Positions 9,621 to 17,342 of a stretch of 64,000 bases of DNA are shown piece by piece. The stretch's first letter is position 1. Each line of letters opens with the position of its first letter. Both the position numbers and the translations under genes were made by a program. Source of the stretch: Pseudomonas fluorescens (GTDB lineage: Bacteria > Pseudomonadota > Gammaproteobacteria > Pseudomonadales > Pseudomonadaceae); NCBI RefSeq assembly GCF_001623525.1, contig NZ_CP015225.1, forward strand, positions 558,001 to 622,000. The letters run 5' to 3'. The notes beneath the pieces were generated by a model. It was given only the letters and a program-made list of their open reading frames with translations, searched no databases and was not told where the DNA came from.

Positions 9621-11099
9621 ATGACCAGATCAACAGTGACCGAGCGCGACGGATTGTTCGAGCTTGAAGCCGGCAGCGACGTCCTCGACAGCCCCCGTTA
9701 TAACCACGACATCGCGCCGACCAAGGTGCATGAGCGAACCTGGAACAAATGGCACATCACTGCACTGTGGGTGGGCATGGCGATTTGCGTGCCGACCTAC
9801 ACCCTCGGTGGCGTGCTCACCGCCTATTTCGGCCTGACGGTGGGCGAGGCGCTGCTGGCGATTCTGTTTGCCAACATCATCGTGCTGATCCCCCTGACCC
9901 TGAATGCCTTTGCCGGAACCAAGTACGGCATTCCGTTTCCGGTGCTTTTGCGTTCATCCTTCGGCGTGATTGGTTCCAACGTGCCGTGCCTGATCCGCGC
10001 CCTGGTGGCCTGTGGCTGGTTCGGGATCCAGACCATGTTCGGCGGGCTGGCGATCCACCTGTTTCTCGGCTCGGTGTTCGAAGGCTGGAAGAGCCTGGGT
10101 GGCACCGGCGAAGTGATCGGCTTCATGGTGTTCTGGGTCATCAACCTGTGGGTGGTGCTGCGCGGTGCCGAGTCGATCAAGTGGCTGGAAACCTTGTCAG
10201 CGCCGCTGCTGGTGCTGGTGGGCGTCGGTCTGTTGGTGTGGGCATTGCCCAACGTTTCATTGACTGAACTGATGGCGGTCCCGGCCAAGCGTCCCGAAGG
10301 CGCCGGCGTGACCAGCTACTTCCTTGCCGGCCTGACGGCCATGGTCGGTTTCTGGGCTACGCTGTCGTTGAACATTCCTGACTTCAGCCGTTATGCCAGG
10401 AGTCAGAAAGACCAGATCGTGGGGCAGATCATTGGCCTGCCATTGACCATGTTCCTGTTCGCCTCCCTCGGCGTGGTCATGACCGCCGCCTCGGAAAAAC
10501 TGGTGGGGGTGACCGTCTCCGACCCGGTGACCTTGATCGGGCACATCCAGAGCCCGGTGTGGGTGGCTCTGGCGATGGTGCTGATCATTGTCGCCACGCT
10601 CTCGACCAACACCGCCGCCAACATCGTTTCGCCCACCAACGACTTCCAGAACCTGGCGCCGAAACTGATCGGCCGCACCAAGGCGGTGATGCTCACCGGG
10701 TTGGTGGGGCTGGCGCTGATGGCCCACGAACTGCTGAAGAAGCTTGGCCTGATTGTGTCCGAGGTCAGCCTGGAGTCGGTCTATTCCAATTGGCTGCTGG
10801 GCTATTCGAGCCTGCTGGGGCCGATTGCCGGGATCATGGTGGTGGATTATTTCCTGATCAAGAAACAGCAACTGGACCTGGCCGGGTTGTACCGCGACGA
10901 CGTTTACCCGGCGTGGAACTGGAACGGCTTCATCGCCTTTGGCGTGCCGGTGGTGCTGACGCTGCTGTCCCTGGGCAGCGATGCGTTCAGTTGGTTCTAC
11001 AGCTACGGCTGGTTCACCGGCTCGGCGCTGGGCGGGGTGATTTATTACGGGTTGTGCAGTCTGCGTGCGAGCCCATCCATCGCCAAATCTGCGGTGTGA
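9621..11099 (+). CDS. NCS1-family nucleobase/hydantoin:cation symporter
   Basis: A 492-residue inner-membrane transporter with about 12 hydrophobic segments. Family features: an N-terminal cytoplasmic stretch with NHDIAPTKVHERTWNKWHI, then MAICVPTYTLGGVLTAYFGL for the first membrane helix, FGVIGSNVPCLIRALVACGW for the substrate region, and SLNIPDFSRYARSQKDQI, characteristic of NCS1 (uracil, allantoin, hydantoin carriers). The start at 9621 (MTRSTVTERDG) is chosen over ATG 9588 because GGAG lies at the right distance only before 9621. It heads the plus-strand operon with the carbamoyl amidohydrolase and presumably imports the pyrimidine or hydantoin substrate. Confidence 0.93.
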   Translation: MTRSTVTERDGLFELEAGSDVLDSPRYNHDIAPTKVHERTWNKWHITALWVGMAICVPTYTLGGVLTAYFGLTVGEALLAILFANIIVLIPLTLNAFAGTKYGIPFPVLLRSSFGVIGSNVPCLIRALVACGWFGIQTMFGGLAIHLFLGSVFEGWKSLGGTGEVIGFMVFWVINLWVVLRGAESIKWLETLSAPLLVLVGVGLLVWALPNVSLTELMAVPAKRPEGAGVTSYFLAGLTAMVGFWATLSLNIPDFSRYARSQKDQIVGQIIGLPLTMFLFASLGVVMTAASEKLVGVTVSDPVTLIGHIQSPVWVALAMVLIIVATLSTNTAANIVSPTNDFQNLAPKLIGRTKAVMLTGLVGLALMAHELLKKLGLIVSEVSLESVYSNWLLGYSSLLGPIAGIMVVDYFLIKKQQLDLAGLYRDDVYPAWNWNGFIAFGVPVVLTLLSLGSDAFSWFYSYGWFTGSALGGVIYYGLCSLRASPSIAKSAV

Positions 11100-11109
11100 A
11101 GGCGGGCCT

Positions 11110-11131
11110 CATCGCGAGCCTGCTCGCGATG
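11110..11131. repeat. Short palindrome (REP type C half)
   Basis: CATCGCGAGC-CT-GCTCGCGATG between the permease and the amidohydrolase genes; same family as 4701-4722. Confidence 0.65.
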
Positions 11132-11177
11132 GCGGCCCCAGACACACCAAAAAATGCCTGAAAAAAGGAGAACCCTC

Positions 11178-12461
11178 ATGAATGCTGCCATCGATGTCCT
11201 ACAGTCCACCCACCCGCACATCAACCGCGATCGCCTGTGGCAGTCGCTCATGGACCTGGCCCAGCTCGGTGCCACGGTCAAGGGCGGTGTGTGTCGGCTG
11301 GCCCTGACCGACCTCGACCGCCAGGCCCGCGACCTGTTCGTGCAATGGACCCAGGCGGCGGGCTGCACCGTCAGCATCGATGCGGTGGGCAACATCTTCG
11401 CCCGTCGCCCGGGGCGCAATCCGAACCTGCCACCGGTGATGACCGGCAGCCACATCGACACCCAGCCCACCGGTGGCAAGTTCGACGGCTGCTTTGGCGT
11501 GCTCTCCGGGCTGGAAGTGTTGCGCACCCTCAACGACCTGAACATCGAAACCGAAGCGCCGCTGGAAGTGGTGGTGTGGACCAACGAAGAAGGCTCGCGT
11601 TTCGCCCCGTGCATGATGGGCTCCGGCGTGTTCGCGGAAAAATTCACCCTCGAAGAAACCCTCGCCAAGGTCGACGCCGAGGGCATCAGCGTGGGCCAGG
11701 CGCTCAATGCCATCGGCTATGCCGGCCCGCGCCCGGTCAGCGGGCATCCGGTGGGGGCGTATTTCGAGGCGCACATCGAACAGGGGCCGATCCTCGAAGA
11801 CGAGGGCAAGACCATCGGTGTGGTGATGGGCGCATTGGGACAGAAATGGTTCGACCTGACCTTGCGCGGCGTCGAGGCCCACGCCGGCCCGACCCCGATG
11901 CACCTGCGTAAGGACGCCCTGGTGGGCGCCTCGATCATCGTCGGCGCCGTCAACCGCGCCGCCCTCGGTCATCAACCCCATGCCTGCGGCACGGTCGGGT
12001 GCCTGCAAGCTTATCCGGGGTCGCGCAATGTCATCCCCGGCGAAGTGCGCATGACCCTGGACTTTCGTCACCTGGAACCGGCGCGGCTGGATTCGATGAT
12101 CGCCGAGGTCAAGCAGGTGATCGAAGACACCTGCCAGCAACACGGCCTGACCTTCGATTTGAAACCCACGGCCGATTTCCCGCCGCTGTATTTCGACAAG
12201 GGCTGCGTCGACGCCGTACGCGGCGCGGCCCAAGGGCTGGGCCTATCCCACCTGGACATCGTCAGCGGTGCCGGTCATGACGCAATCTTCCTCGCCGAAC
12301 TGGGCCCGGCCGGGATGATCTTCGTGCCTTGCGAAGGGGGTATCAGCCACAACGAAATCGAAAACGCCGCCCCGGACGACCTCGCCGCCGGTTGCGCAGT
12401 GCTGCTGCGAGCGATGCTGGCCGCCTCACAAGCGATTGCCGAGGGGCGCATGGCGGCTTGA
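11178..12461 (+). CDS. Zn-dependent N-carbamoyl-amino-acid / N-carbamoyl-beta-alanine amidohydrolase
   Basis: A 427-residue M20-type hydrolase of the hydantoinase/carbamoylase family. It hydrolyses the N-carbamoyl product of the dihydropyrimidinase to beta-alanine or beta-aminoisobutyrate, CO2 and ammonia. Metal-site motifs: TGSHIDTQPTGGKFDGCFGV (about 91-110), TNEEGSRFAPCMMGSG (about 135-150), FEAHIEQGPILED and the late GAGHDAIFLAELGPAGMIFV with CEGGISHNEIE. The lid domain carries GVEAHAGPTPMHLRKDAL. ATG 11178 follows a strong AGGAG. It is the third pathway step; the previous two are encoded by preAT and hydA. Exact substrate (beta-ureidopropionate or L-carbamoyl amino acid) is inferred from context. 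Confidence 0.92.
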   Translation: MNAAIDVLQSTHPHINRDRLWQSLMDLAQLGATVKGGVCRLALTDLDRQARDLFVQWTQAAGCTVSIDAVGNIFARRPGRNPNLPPVMTGSHIDTQPTGGKFDGCFGVLSGLEVLRTLNDLNIETEAPLEVVVWTNEEGSRFAPCMMGSGVFAEKFTLEETLAKVDAEGISVGQALNAIGYAGPRPVSGHPVGAYFEAHIEQGPILEDEGKTIGVVMGALGQKWFDLTLRGVEAHAGPTPMHLRKDALVGASIIVGAVNRAALGHQPHACGTVGCLQAYPGSRNVIPGEVRMTLDFRHLEPARLDSMIAEVKQVIEDTCQQHGLTFDLKPTADFPPLYFDKGCVDAVRGAAQGLGLSHLDIVSGAGHDAIFLAELGPAGMIFVPCEGGISHNEIENAAPDDLAAGCAVLLRAMLAASQAIAEGRMAA

Positions 12462-12545
12462 AGGGCCGATGCACTATTGCAAACCCATGTGGTCGTAACC
12501 TTCAACGCATCCATGCTTGAAACCTACTGACCACATGGAGACCCA

Positions 12546-14030
12546 ATGAATCAGCAAGTCCCGACCACCGATACCAACCGTCGTCAATTGCTGCAGATCA
12601 TTGCCGGGCTGTCCGACGGGGTGATGTTGATCGAGGTCGACCAGACCATTGCCTGGGCCAACGCAGCGGCCTTGGCGATGCACGGGGTCAAGGATCTCAG
12701 TGAGCTGGGCACCACGGCCAGGCAATACGCCCGGCGTTTCAATTTGCGTTATCGCAACAATCACCCGCTGAGCGACGACAACTACCCCATCGCCCGGGTT
12801 GCCCGTGGCGATGAGTTCAGCGATGTGCTGGTGGAAGTCACGCCCCAGGCCGACCCGGATCGGACCTGGGTGCATCGGATCCGCAGCATGGTGCTGGCCG
12901 ATCGCAACGGCGAGCCGGAGCTTCTCGTGCTGATCCTCAGCGATGCCACCGAATGGGCCAGCGCCGAGCAGCGCTTCGAGAAAACCTTCGGGGCCAACCC
13001 GGCACCGGCGGTGATCTGTCGCCTCAGTGACCTGCGTTACATCAAGGTCAATCCGGGATTCCTGGAGATGACCGGCTACAGTCGCGAGCAGGTGATTGGG
13101 CGTTCGGTCTATGAGCTTGACGTGCTTGAAGCCGCCGAAAGACGCGACCTGGCCATCGAACGCCTGGGGCAGGGCGCGACCATTCCGCAAATGCAGGCCG
13201 AGTTGAAATTGCCCGACGGCACCTGCAAACAGGTGATCGTCGCCGGCCAGCCGCTGGACCTGCACGACGAAGACTGCATGCTGTTTTCCTTCATGGACAT
13301 GGAGCCGCGACGCAAGGCGGAAACGGCTCTGCGCCAGAGCGAGGAGCGCTTTGCCAAGTCGTTCCGCCTGTCGCCCGTACCCACGCTGGTGTGCAGCGCT
13401 GAACAGCAGTTGTTGGAAATCAACGAGGCGTTTCTCCAGACCACCGGTTACGCCAGCGAAGAGCTGTTGGGAAAAACCGTGGAGGAAATCGGCTTTCTCG
13501 ACAAGGACGCCAGCGCCGCGCTGTTTGCCCGGCTGGAAAAAGCCGCCGCTGTCTCGAGTATCGACGTCAAGGTGCACAAGAAGGGTGGCGAACTCATCGA
13601 CTGTGAGGTCGCCGCCGATACGGTGCTCATCCAGGACAAACCTTGCTATCTGTTGGTGCTGATGAACATCACCGAGCGCAAACGCTCGGAGCTGGAGCTG
13701 GTGGCGGCTATCGAAGAGGTGATGAAAGACGCGTCCTGGTTCAGTCGGACCCTGATTGAAAAATTGGCTAACGTGAAGAGCATCAACGCCCACGTGCCCA
13801 GCGTGTCATTCACCGAGCTGACGGCCCGGGAGCGCGACGTGCTGGGGCTGATTTGCGAAGGCTTGGCAGACAAGGAAATCGCCGCACGCCTGAAGCTGGC
13901 GCCCAATACCGTGCGCAATCACGTGGCTACGCTGTATTCGAAACTGGATGTCCATAGCCGCAGCGAGGCGATTGTCTGGGCGCGGGAGCGAGGCTTATTC
14001 GCGAACGAATGGCGAATGAAGGCACCATGA
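12546..14030 (+). CDS. PAS-domain LuxR-type transcriptional regulator
   Basis: A 494-residue soluble regulator. Three PAS-like segments are visible: about 10-120 (QIIAGLSDGVMLIEVDQTIA), about 145-250 (FEKTFGANPAPAVICRL ... GFLEMTGYSREQVIG) and about 265-375 (FAKSFRLSPVPTLVCS ... FLQTTGYASEELLG). The C-terminal LuxR/NarL helix-turn-helix (about 425-485) reads FTELTARERDVLGLICEGLA followed by DKEIAARLKLAPNTVRNHVA. There is no receiver or kinase domain, so it likely senses a small ligand or redox state directly through PAS. It follows the pyrimidine operon by 84 bases and may control it; that is inference. Confidence 0.88.
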   Translation: MNQQVPTTDTNRRQLLQIIAGLSDGVMLIEVDQTIAWANAAALAMHGVKDLSELGTTARQYARRFNLRYRNNHPLSDDNYPIARVARGDEFSDVLVEVTPQADPDRTWVHRIRSMVLADRNGEPELLVLILSDATEWASAEQRFEKTFGANPAPAVICRLSDLRYIKVNPGFLEMTGYSREQVIGRSVYELDVLEAAERRDLAIERLGQGATIPQMQAELKLPDGTCKQVIVAGQPLDLHDEDCMLFSFMDMEPRRKAETALRQSEERFAKSFRLSPVPTLVCSAEQQLLEINEAFLQTTGYASEELLGKTVEEIGFLDKDASAALFARLEKAAAVSSIDVKVHKKGGELIDCEVAADTVLIQDKPCYLLVLMNITERKRSELELVAAIEEVMKDASWFSRTLIEKLANVKSINAHVPSVSFTELTARERDVLGLICEGLADKEIAARLKLAPNTVRNHVATLYSKLDVHSRSEAIVWARERGLFANEWRMKAP

Positions 14031-14109
14031 TAGCCAGTGCAAATGCACCGGGCATGCTGGTGCAAATTCGGGTTTTGCATGGGGGTTCGGTTCCTTAGGC
14101 TGTCAGTGT

Positions 14110-14131
14110 GCGACATCGTCTGTGATGTCGC
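14110..14131 (+). terminator. Perfect stem-loop after the PAS-LuxR gene
   Basis: GCGACATC / GATGTCGC with a six-base loop. No T-run follows, so it may be a processing or regulatory hairpin rather than a classical terminator. A second hairpin TGCACC/GGTGCA lies around 14045-14066. Confidence 0.35.
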
Positions 14132-14269
14132 GTCCCCACGAAACAGTCAAGGAATACGCCACAATGTGCAGTGAACTAACCCAGTATGAGAGCGACAGGA
14201 TGCCTATGCGGACCAGGAGGTCGGTGCTGTCCACCGTTCATTTGTGCCCCCAGGGCTGAGGTGCATCTC

Positions 14270-14515
14270 ATGACCCATCTGGCCCCCTTGCGCACTCGCC
14301 TGGAAGAAAGCTTTACGCCGCTGGCCTGCGAATGCAGCCTCAATGGTGACGGCACCCTCACCGTACGCCTGTATCACCGTGAAAGCGGTGAGGTGGACCT
14401 GGTGGTGAGCGGCATGAGTGTCGACAGCGTCCGCTCGGAAGAGAGCATCGCCAAGTTGATCGAAGAGCTGCGCTATGAGCTGGAAAATATCCCGCTGCAT
14501 CGCGGTGACCCTTGA
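14270..14515 (+). CDS. DUF1652 small protein
   Basis: An 81-residue protein beginning MTHLAPLRTRLEESFTPLAC, with ECSLNGDGTLTVRLYHRESG and VDLVVSGMSVDSVRSEESIA, ending in a helical LIEELRYELENI. It matches the pattern of the Pseudomonas DUF1652 family (an LxxRxxxExxFxPLxCEC start, a strand pair with DGxLTVR, then IxxLxxELRxEL). Function is unknown. ATG 14270 follows GAGG at a workable distance; the open frame extends 28 codons upstream without family similarity. It stands alone between the PAS-LuxR gene and an REP pair. Confidence 0.78.
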   Translation: MTHLAPLRTRLEESFTPLACECSLNGDGTLTVRLYHRESGEVDLVVSGMSVDSVRSEESIAKLIEELRYELENIPLHRGDP

Positions 14516-14544
14516 GGGACGGAATGGCCAGTGAGTGAGCCCGG

Positions 14545-14653
14545 TGTGGCGAGGGGATTTATCCCCGTTCGAGTGCGAAGCGCTCGCCATTGCAAACGAA
14601 GCACGGAATCGGGGCTGCTTCGCAGCCCAACGGGGATAAATCCCCTCGCCACA
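14545..14653. repeat. REP-pair intergenic palindrome (type B)
   Basis: Arms TGTGGCGAGGGGATTTATCC and GGATAAATCCCCTCGCCACA around GCTGCTTCGCAGCC. It lies between two convergent genes (DUF1652 and the histidine kinase) and so is positioned to terminate both. Confidence 0.85.
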
Positions 14654-14700
14654 AGTGATGTGTTTCACAGGTCCCGATGGGTTTCCACAACCCCGACGAG

Positions 14701-16086
14701 CTAAAGCAACGTCCCCCGGCAATCGAGCACCAACCGCGCGCCGCCGTGTTCGCTGCTGCCTACCTCCAGCGTGAACCCATGCAGATTGACGATCGCCGCG
14801 ACGATCGACAGGCCCAGGCCGAATCCGCCGTGCTGGCTGCTGCCCTCGGCACGGTAGAAACGGCGAAACACGGCCTTGCGCTCCGCCTCGGGGATGCCCG
14901 GGCCCGAGTCGAGCACTTCGATGCGGGTGCTGTCGCCCTGATCGACCCCACGCAGGATCACTGTGCCTCCCGGCGGGGTGAACTTGATGGAGTTGCTCAG
15001 CAGGTTCGAGACGGCCTCGAACAATAATGCCCGGTCGCCGTTGAGCAGGGGCAGCGCATCAGGCACCTCGAGGCTGAAGGTCAGCTCGCCTTCCTCGGCC
15101 AGCGGCAGGTAAAAGTCATGCAGCTCCTGCAATAACTGCAGCGGGTCGAGGCGCACGAAACCCGAGCGCCGCTGCTGGTCTTCCAGCTCGGAAATCCGCA
15201 ACAACCCCCGAAACCGCGCCATCAGGGTGTCGGTCTCGGCGATCACCTGATCCATTTGCAAGGCCTCGGGCGAGCCGTCCGGCGCCTGTTGCTGGATGCG
15301 ATAGAGTTGGGCACGCAGACGCGTCAAGGGGGTGCGCAGGTCATGGGCGATGTTGTCGCACACGCCCTTGACCTCATTCATCAAGCGTTCGATGCGGTCG
15401 AGCATGGCATTGACGATCGCCGCCAGCATGTCCAATTCATCACGCCGGCTCGACAGCGGCAGGCGATGGGTCAGGTCGCCGGCAACGATGGCTTCGGCAC
15501 TGGCCTGCAACTGGCGAATCCGTCGTAGCGGTCGACGGCGCAGCAGATGCCAGCCGGCGATACCCGGCAGGATCGTCAGCGATACCCCCCAGAACAGCGC
15601 GTGCAAGATGATGCGGGTCACGGCGAACAACGAGCCATTGTCCCGCGCAAGTACCAGCCAGCGGCCGTCCTGGGTCCGGCTCGCCACCGCGTCACAACTG
15701 TCGGAAGGCACGCTGGGGTCGTCGGAATCGACGCAACCGCCGAGCATGTGGATCTTGCCGTCCAACGGCAGGTCCGCCGGGATCCGCACGATCGGCCCGC
15801 TCAAATGGCGCAGTTGCGGATCGAACAGCCCGTAGGCGTCGACACCGCGCTCGTCCAGCGTCAGGCTGGCCATGAGCGCATCTTCCAGTTGATCGCCATG
15901 GATCCGGGCGAACAGGTGCTGGCGCTGCATCAGGGAGTGCTTGGCCAGGCTGTCGAGGTAGCCAAATACCTCGTAGTACATCACCCCCATCAGGATCGCG
16001 CTCCAGATCACGAACAGCGAACTGTACAGCGCCAGCAGACGGCTGCTGGAGGAGCGCCAGCCTTTAGCAGGGTTCAGCAATGACAT
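14701..16086 (-). CDS. Two-component sensor histidine kinase
   Basis: A 461-residue membrane kinase. A first transmembrane helix (about 17-38, LLALYSSLFVIWSAILMGVM) is followed by a periplasmic sensor of about 120 residues. A second membrane helix (about 160-182) and a HAMP linker (RRRPLRRIRQLQASAEAIVA) come next. The HisKA dimerisation domain has the phosphorylated histidine in NIAHDLRTPLTRLRAQL (about 240-256). The ATPase domain has NLLSNSIKFTPPGGT (N box), LDSGPGIPEAER (G1) and GFGLGLSIVAAI (G2). It overlaps its response-regulator gene by 23 bases. The sensed signal is unknown. The pair is transcribed away from hcnABC. Confidence 0.92.
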   Translation of the reverse strand: MSLLNPAKGWRSSSSRLLALYSSLFVIWSAILMGVMYYEVFGYLDSLAKHSLMQRQHLFARIHGDQLEDALMASLTLDERGVDAYGLFDPQLRHLSGPIVRIPADLPLDGKIHMLGGCVDSDDPSVPSDSCDAVASRTQDGRWLVLARDNGSLFAVTRIILHALFWGVSLTILPGIAGWHLLRRRPLRRIRQLQASAEAIVAGDLTHRLPLSSRRDELDMLAAIVNAMLDRIERLMNEVKGVCDNIAHDLRTPLTRLRAQLYRIQQQAPDGSPEALQMDQVIAETDTLMARFRGLLRISELEDQQRRSGFVRLDPLQLLQELHDFYLPLAEEGELTFSLEVPDALPLLNGDRALLFEAVSNLLSNSIKFTPPGGTVILRGVDQGDSTRIEVLDSGPGIPEAERKAVFRRFYRAEGSSQHGGFGLGLSIVAAIVNLHGFTLEVGSSEHGGARLVLDCRGTLL

Positions 16087-16747
16087 AGCCGGAACCCCGT
16101 ACCGTGCGAATCAGCGGTTCCAGGCCCGGCGGGTCGATTTTCTTGCGCAGGCGGCCAATGTGCACGTCGATCAGGTTGGTGCCAGGGTCGAAGTGATAGC
16201 CCCAGACTTCCTCGAAAATCATCATGCGCGAGAGGATCTGCCCGCTGTTGCGCATCAGGAATTCCAGCAGCTTGTATTCGGTGGGCAGCAGGCTGAGCAG
16301 TTGCCCGTTGCGGCTGGCTTCTCGGCTGATCAGGTTCAGCTCCAGGTCGGCTACCCGCAGTACGGTTTCCGGCTCGCGGGCGCCATTGTTGCGCCGCAGC
16401 AGCACTTCGACCCGGGCGGCCATTTCGTCGGTGGCGAACGGTTTGGTCAGGTAATCGTCGCCGCCGGCCCGCAAGCCACGGACCCGCTCGTCCACGTCGG
16501 AGAGGGCGCTGATCATCAGGATCGGCGTGGCCACGCCCATGGTGCGCAGCGTGGTGACGATCACCAGGCCGTCGAGCTCGGGCAGCATGCGGTCGAGGGT
16601 GATCAGGTCGTAGTCGCCGCTCACCGCCCGTTCCAGGCCTTCGCGGCCGTTGTCGACCCAATCGACGTCCAGGCCGTTGCGGGTCAGCTCGGCGACGATT
16701 TCACGGGCGGTCACGGCGTCGTCTTCGATGGTCAGGATGCGGTTCAT
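16064..16747 (-). CDS. OmpR/PhoB-family response regulator
   Basis: A 227-residue DNA-binding response regulator. The receiver domain (1-115) has the acidic pair EDD at 8-10, the phospho-acceptor aspartate in LITLDRMLPELDG (about D52), and KPF at about 102. The winged-helix output domain (about 130-225) has LLPTEYKLLEFLMRNSGQIL and NLIDVHIGRLRKKID, with the C-terminal wing TVRGSGYVI. It is the first gene of the operon with the overlapping kinase. Its target genes are unknown; hcnABC lies divergent 268 bases away but a regulatory link is not shown. Confidence 0.92.
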   Translation of the reverse strand: MNRILTIEDDAVTAREIVAELTRNGLDVDWVDNGREGLERAVSGDYDLITLDRMLPELDGLVIVTTLRTMGVATPILMISALSDVDERVRGLRAGGDDYLTKPFATDEMAARVEVLLRRNNGAREPETVLRVADLELNLISREASRNGQLLSLLPTEYKLLEFLMRNSGQILSRMMIFEEVWGYHFDPGTNLIDVHIGRLRKKIDPPGLEPLIRTVRGSGYVIAEPC

Positions 16748-16849
16748 GGGCGGTACCGTGTGGGGAAGTTGATGCTATTGCGCAGCATTCTGCCAAAGAA
16801 TAGCTGTCGGCTTTCTGAAAAAAAGTTCATGAGCCGGCATGCGGATTCC

Positions 16850-16863
16850 CTGGCCTGGATCAA
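16850..16863 (+). promoter_or_regulatory. Candidate ANR/FNR box of the hcn promoter
   Basis: CTGGC-CTGG-ATCAA resembles the FNR/ANR consensus TTGAT-N4-ATCAA, with one perfect and one degenerate half. Its centre is about 41 bases upstream of the start expected from the TAACAT -10, the classical position for FNR-type activation. Anaerobic ANR control of hcnA is established in P. protegens and P. aeruginosa; assignment here is by sequence and spacing. Confidence 0.6.
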
Positions 16864-16884
16864 CACTTGGTCACAAATAATCCC

Positions 16885-16890
16885 TAACAT
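16885..16890 (+). promoter_or_regulatory. Candidate -10 box of hcnA
   Basis: TAACAT, placing transcription start near 16897 and giving a leader of about 120 bases. No good -35 hexamer is present, as expected for an ANR-activated promoter. Confidence 0.5.
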
Positions 16891-16973
16891 AAATCGGTGC
16901 GAACCATCATGTTGTGTCTGTTGCCCTGTTGTAGCGCACTGTCGCTGCCGGGCACTGAAGCATGTGGTGTACC

Positions 16974-16983
16974 GCAAGGAGCC
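16974..16983 (+). promoter_or_regulatory. Upstream GGA motif in the hcnA leader
   Basis: GCAAGGAGCC contains CANGGA, a near match to the RsmA/RsmE recognition pattern. Multiple such motifs upstream of the ribosome site are typical of Gac/Rsm-controlled mRNAs. Confidence 0.45.
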
Positions 16984-17000
16984 GAAACCTCACAGAACCT

Positions 17001-17010
17001 TCAAGGAAGA
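17001..17010 (+). promoter_or_regulatory. RsmA/RsmE-type site overlapping the hcnA ribosome-binding site
   Basis: TCAAGGAAGA fits the consensus A/U-CA-N-GGA-N-G-U/A exactly, and its AGGA is the Shine-Dalgarno sequence eight bases before ATG 17016. Binding there would block translation until relieved by Gac-dependent small RNAs, as established for hcnA in P. protegens. Confidence 0.7.
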
Positions 17011-17015
17011 GCAGT

Positions 17016-17342
17016 ATGATGCAACCTCAAGACCTTCTACGCCGAAAATTTGATATCCAGCCGCTGACCCAGGCCGACATGACGGTGCGCCTGGACGGGC
17101 AGGCCGTCAGCGCCGCCCACGGTGAAACCGTCCTCACCGTCATCCAGTCCCTGGGTCAACGGCAGGTGGCCCGCAACGATCACGACCAGATCAGCGGTGC
17201 CTATTGCGGCATGGGTGTATGCCAATGCTGCCTGGTCAAGATCGATGGCCGCCACAAGCGCCGCGCCTGCCAGACCCTGGTACGCCCCGGCATGCAGATC
17301 GAAACCCGGGTCAACCGCATCACCGAAACGGAGGCGCCATGA
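17016..17342 (+). CDS. hcnA: Hydrogen cyanide synthase subunit HcnA (2Fe-2S)
   Basis: A 108-residue ferredoxin-like subunit of the membrane-associated hydrogen cyanide synthase, which oxidises glycine to HCN and CO2. The [2Fe-2S] cysteines are in GAYCGMGVCQCCLVKIDG (about 59-76) and RRACQTLVRPG (about 83-93), as in the small subunit of formate- and opine-dehydrogenase-like enzymes. Sizes of the three linked genes (108, 469, 420) and the C subunit sequence match HcnABC. ATG 17016 follows AGGA by eight bases. Its TGA stop overlaps the hcnB start (ATGA), implying translational coupling. Close relatives are D-hydroxyproline and opine dehydrogenase small subunits. Confidence 0.88.
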   Translation: MMQPQDLLRRKFDIQPLTQADMTVRLDGQAVSAAHGETVLTVIQSLGQRQVARNDHDQISGAYCGMGVCQCCLVKIDGRHKRRACQTLVRPGMQIETRVNRITETEAP

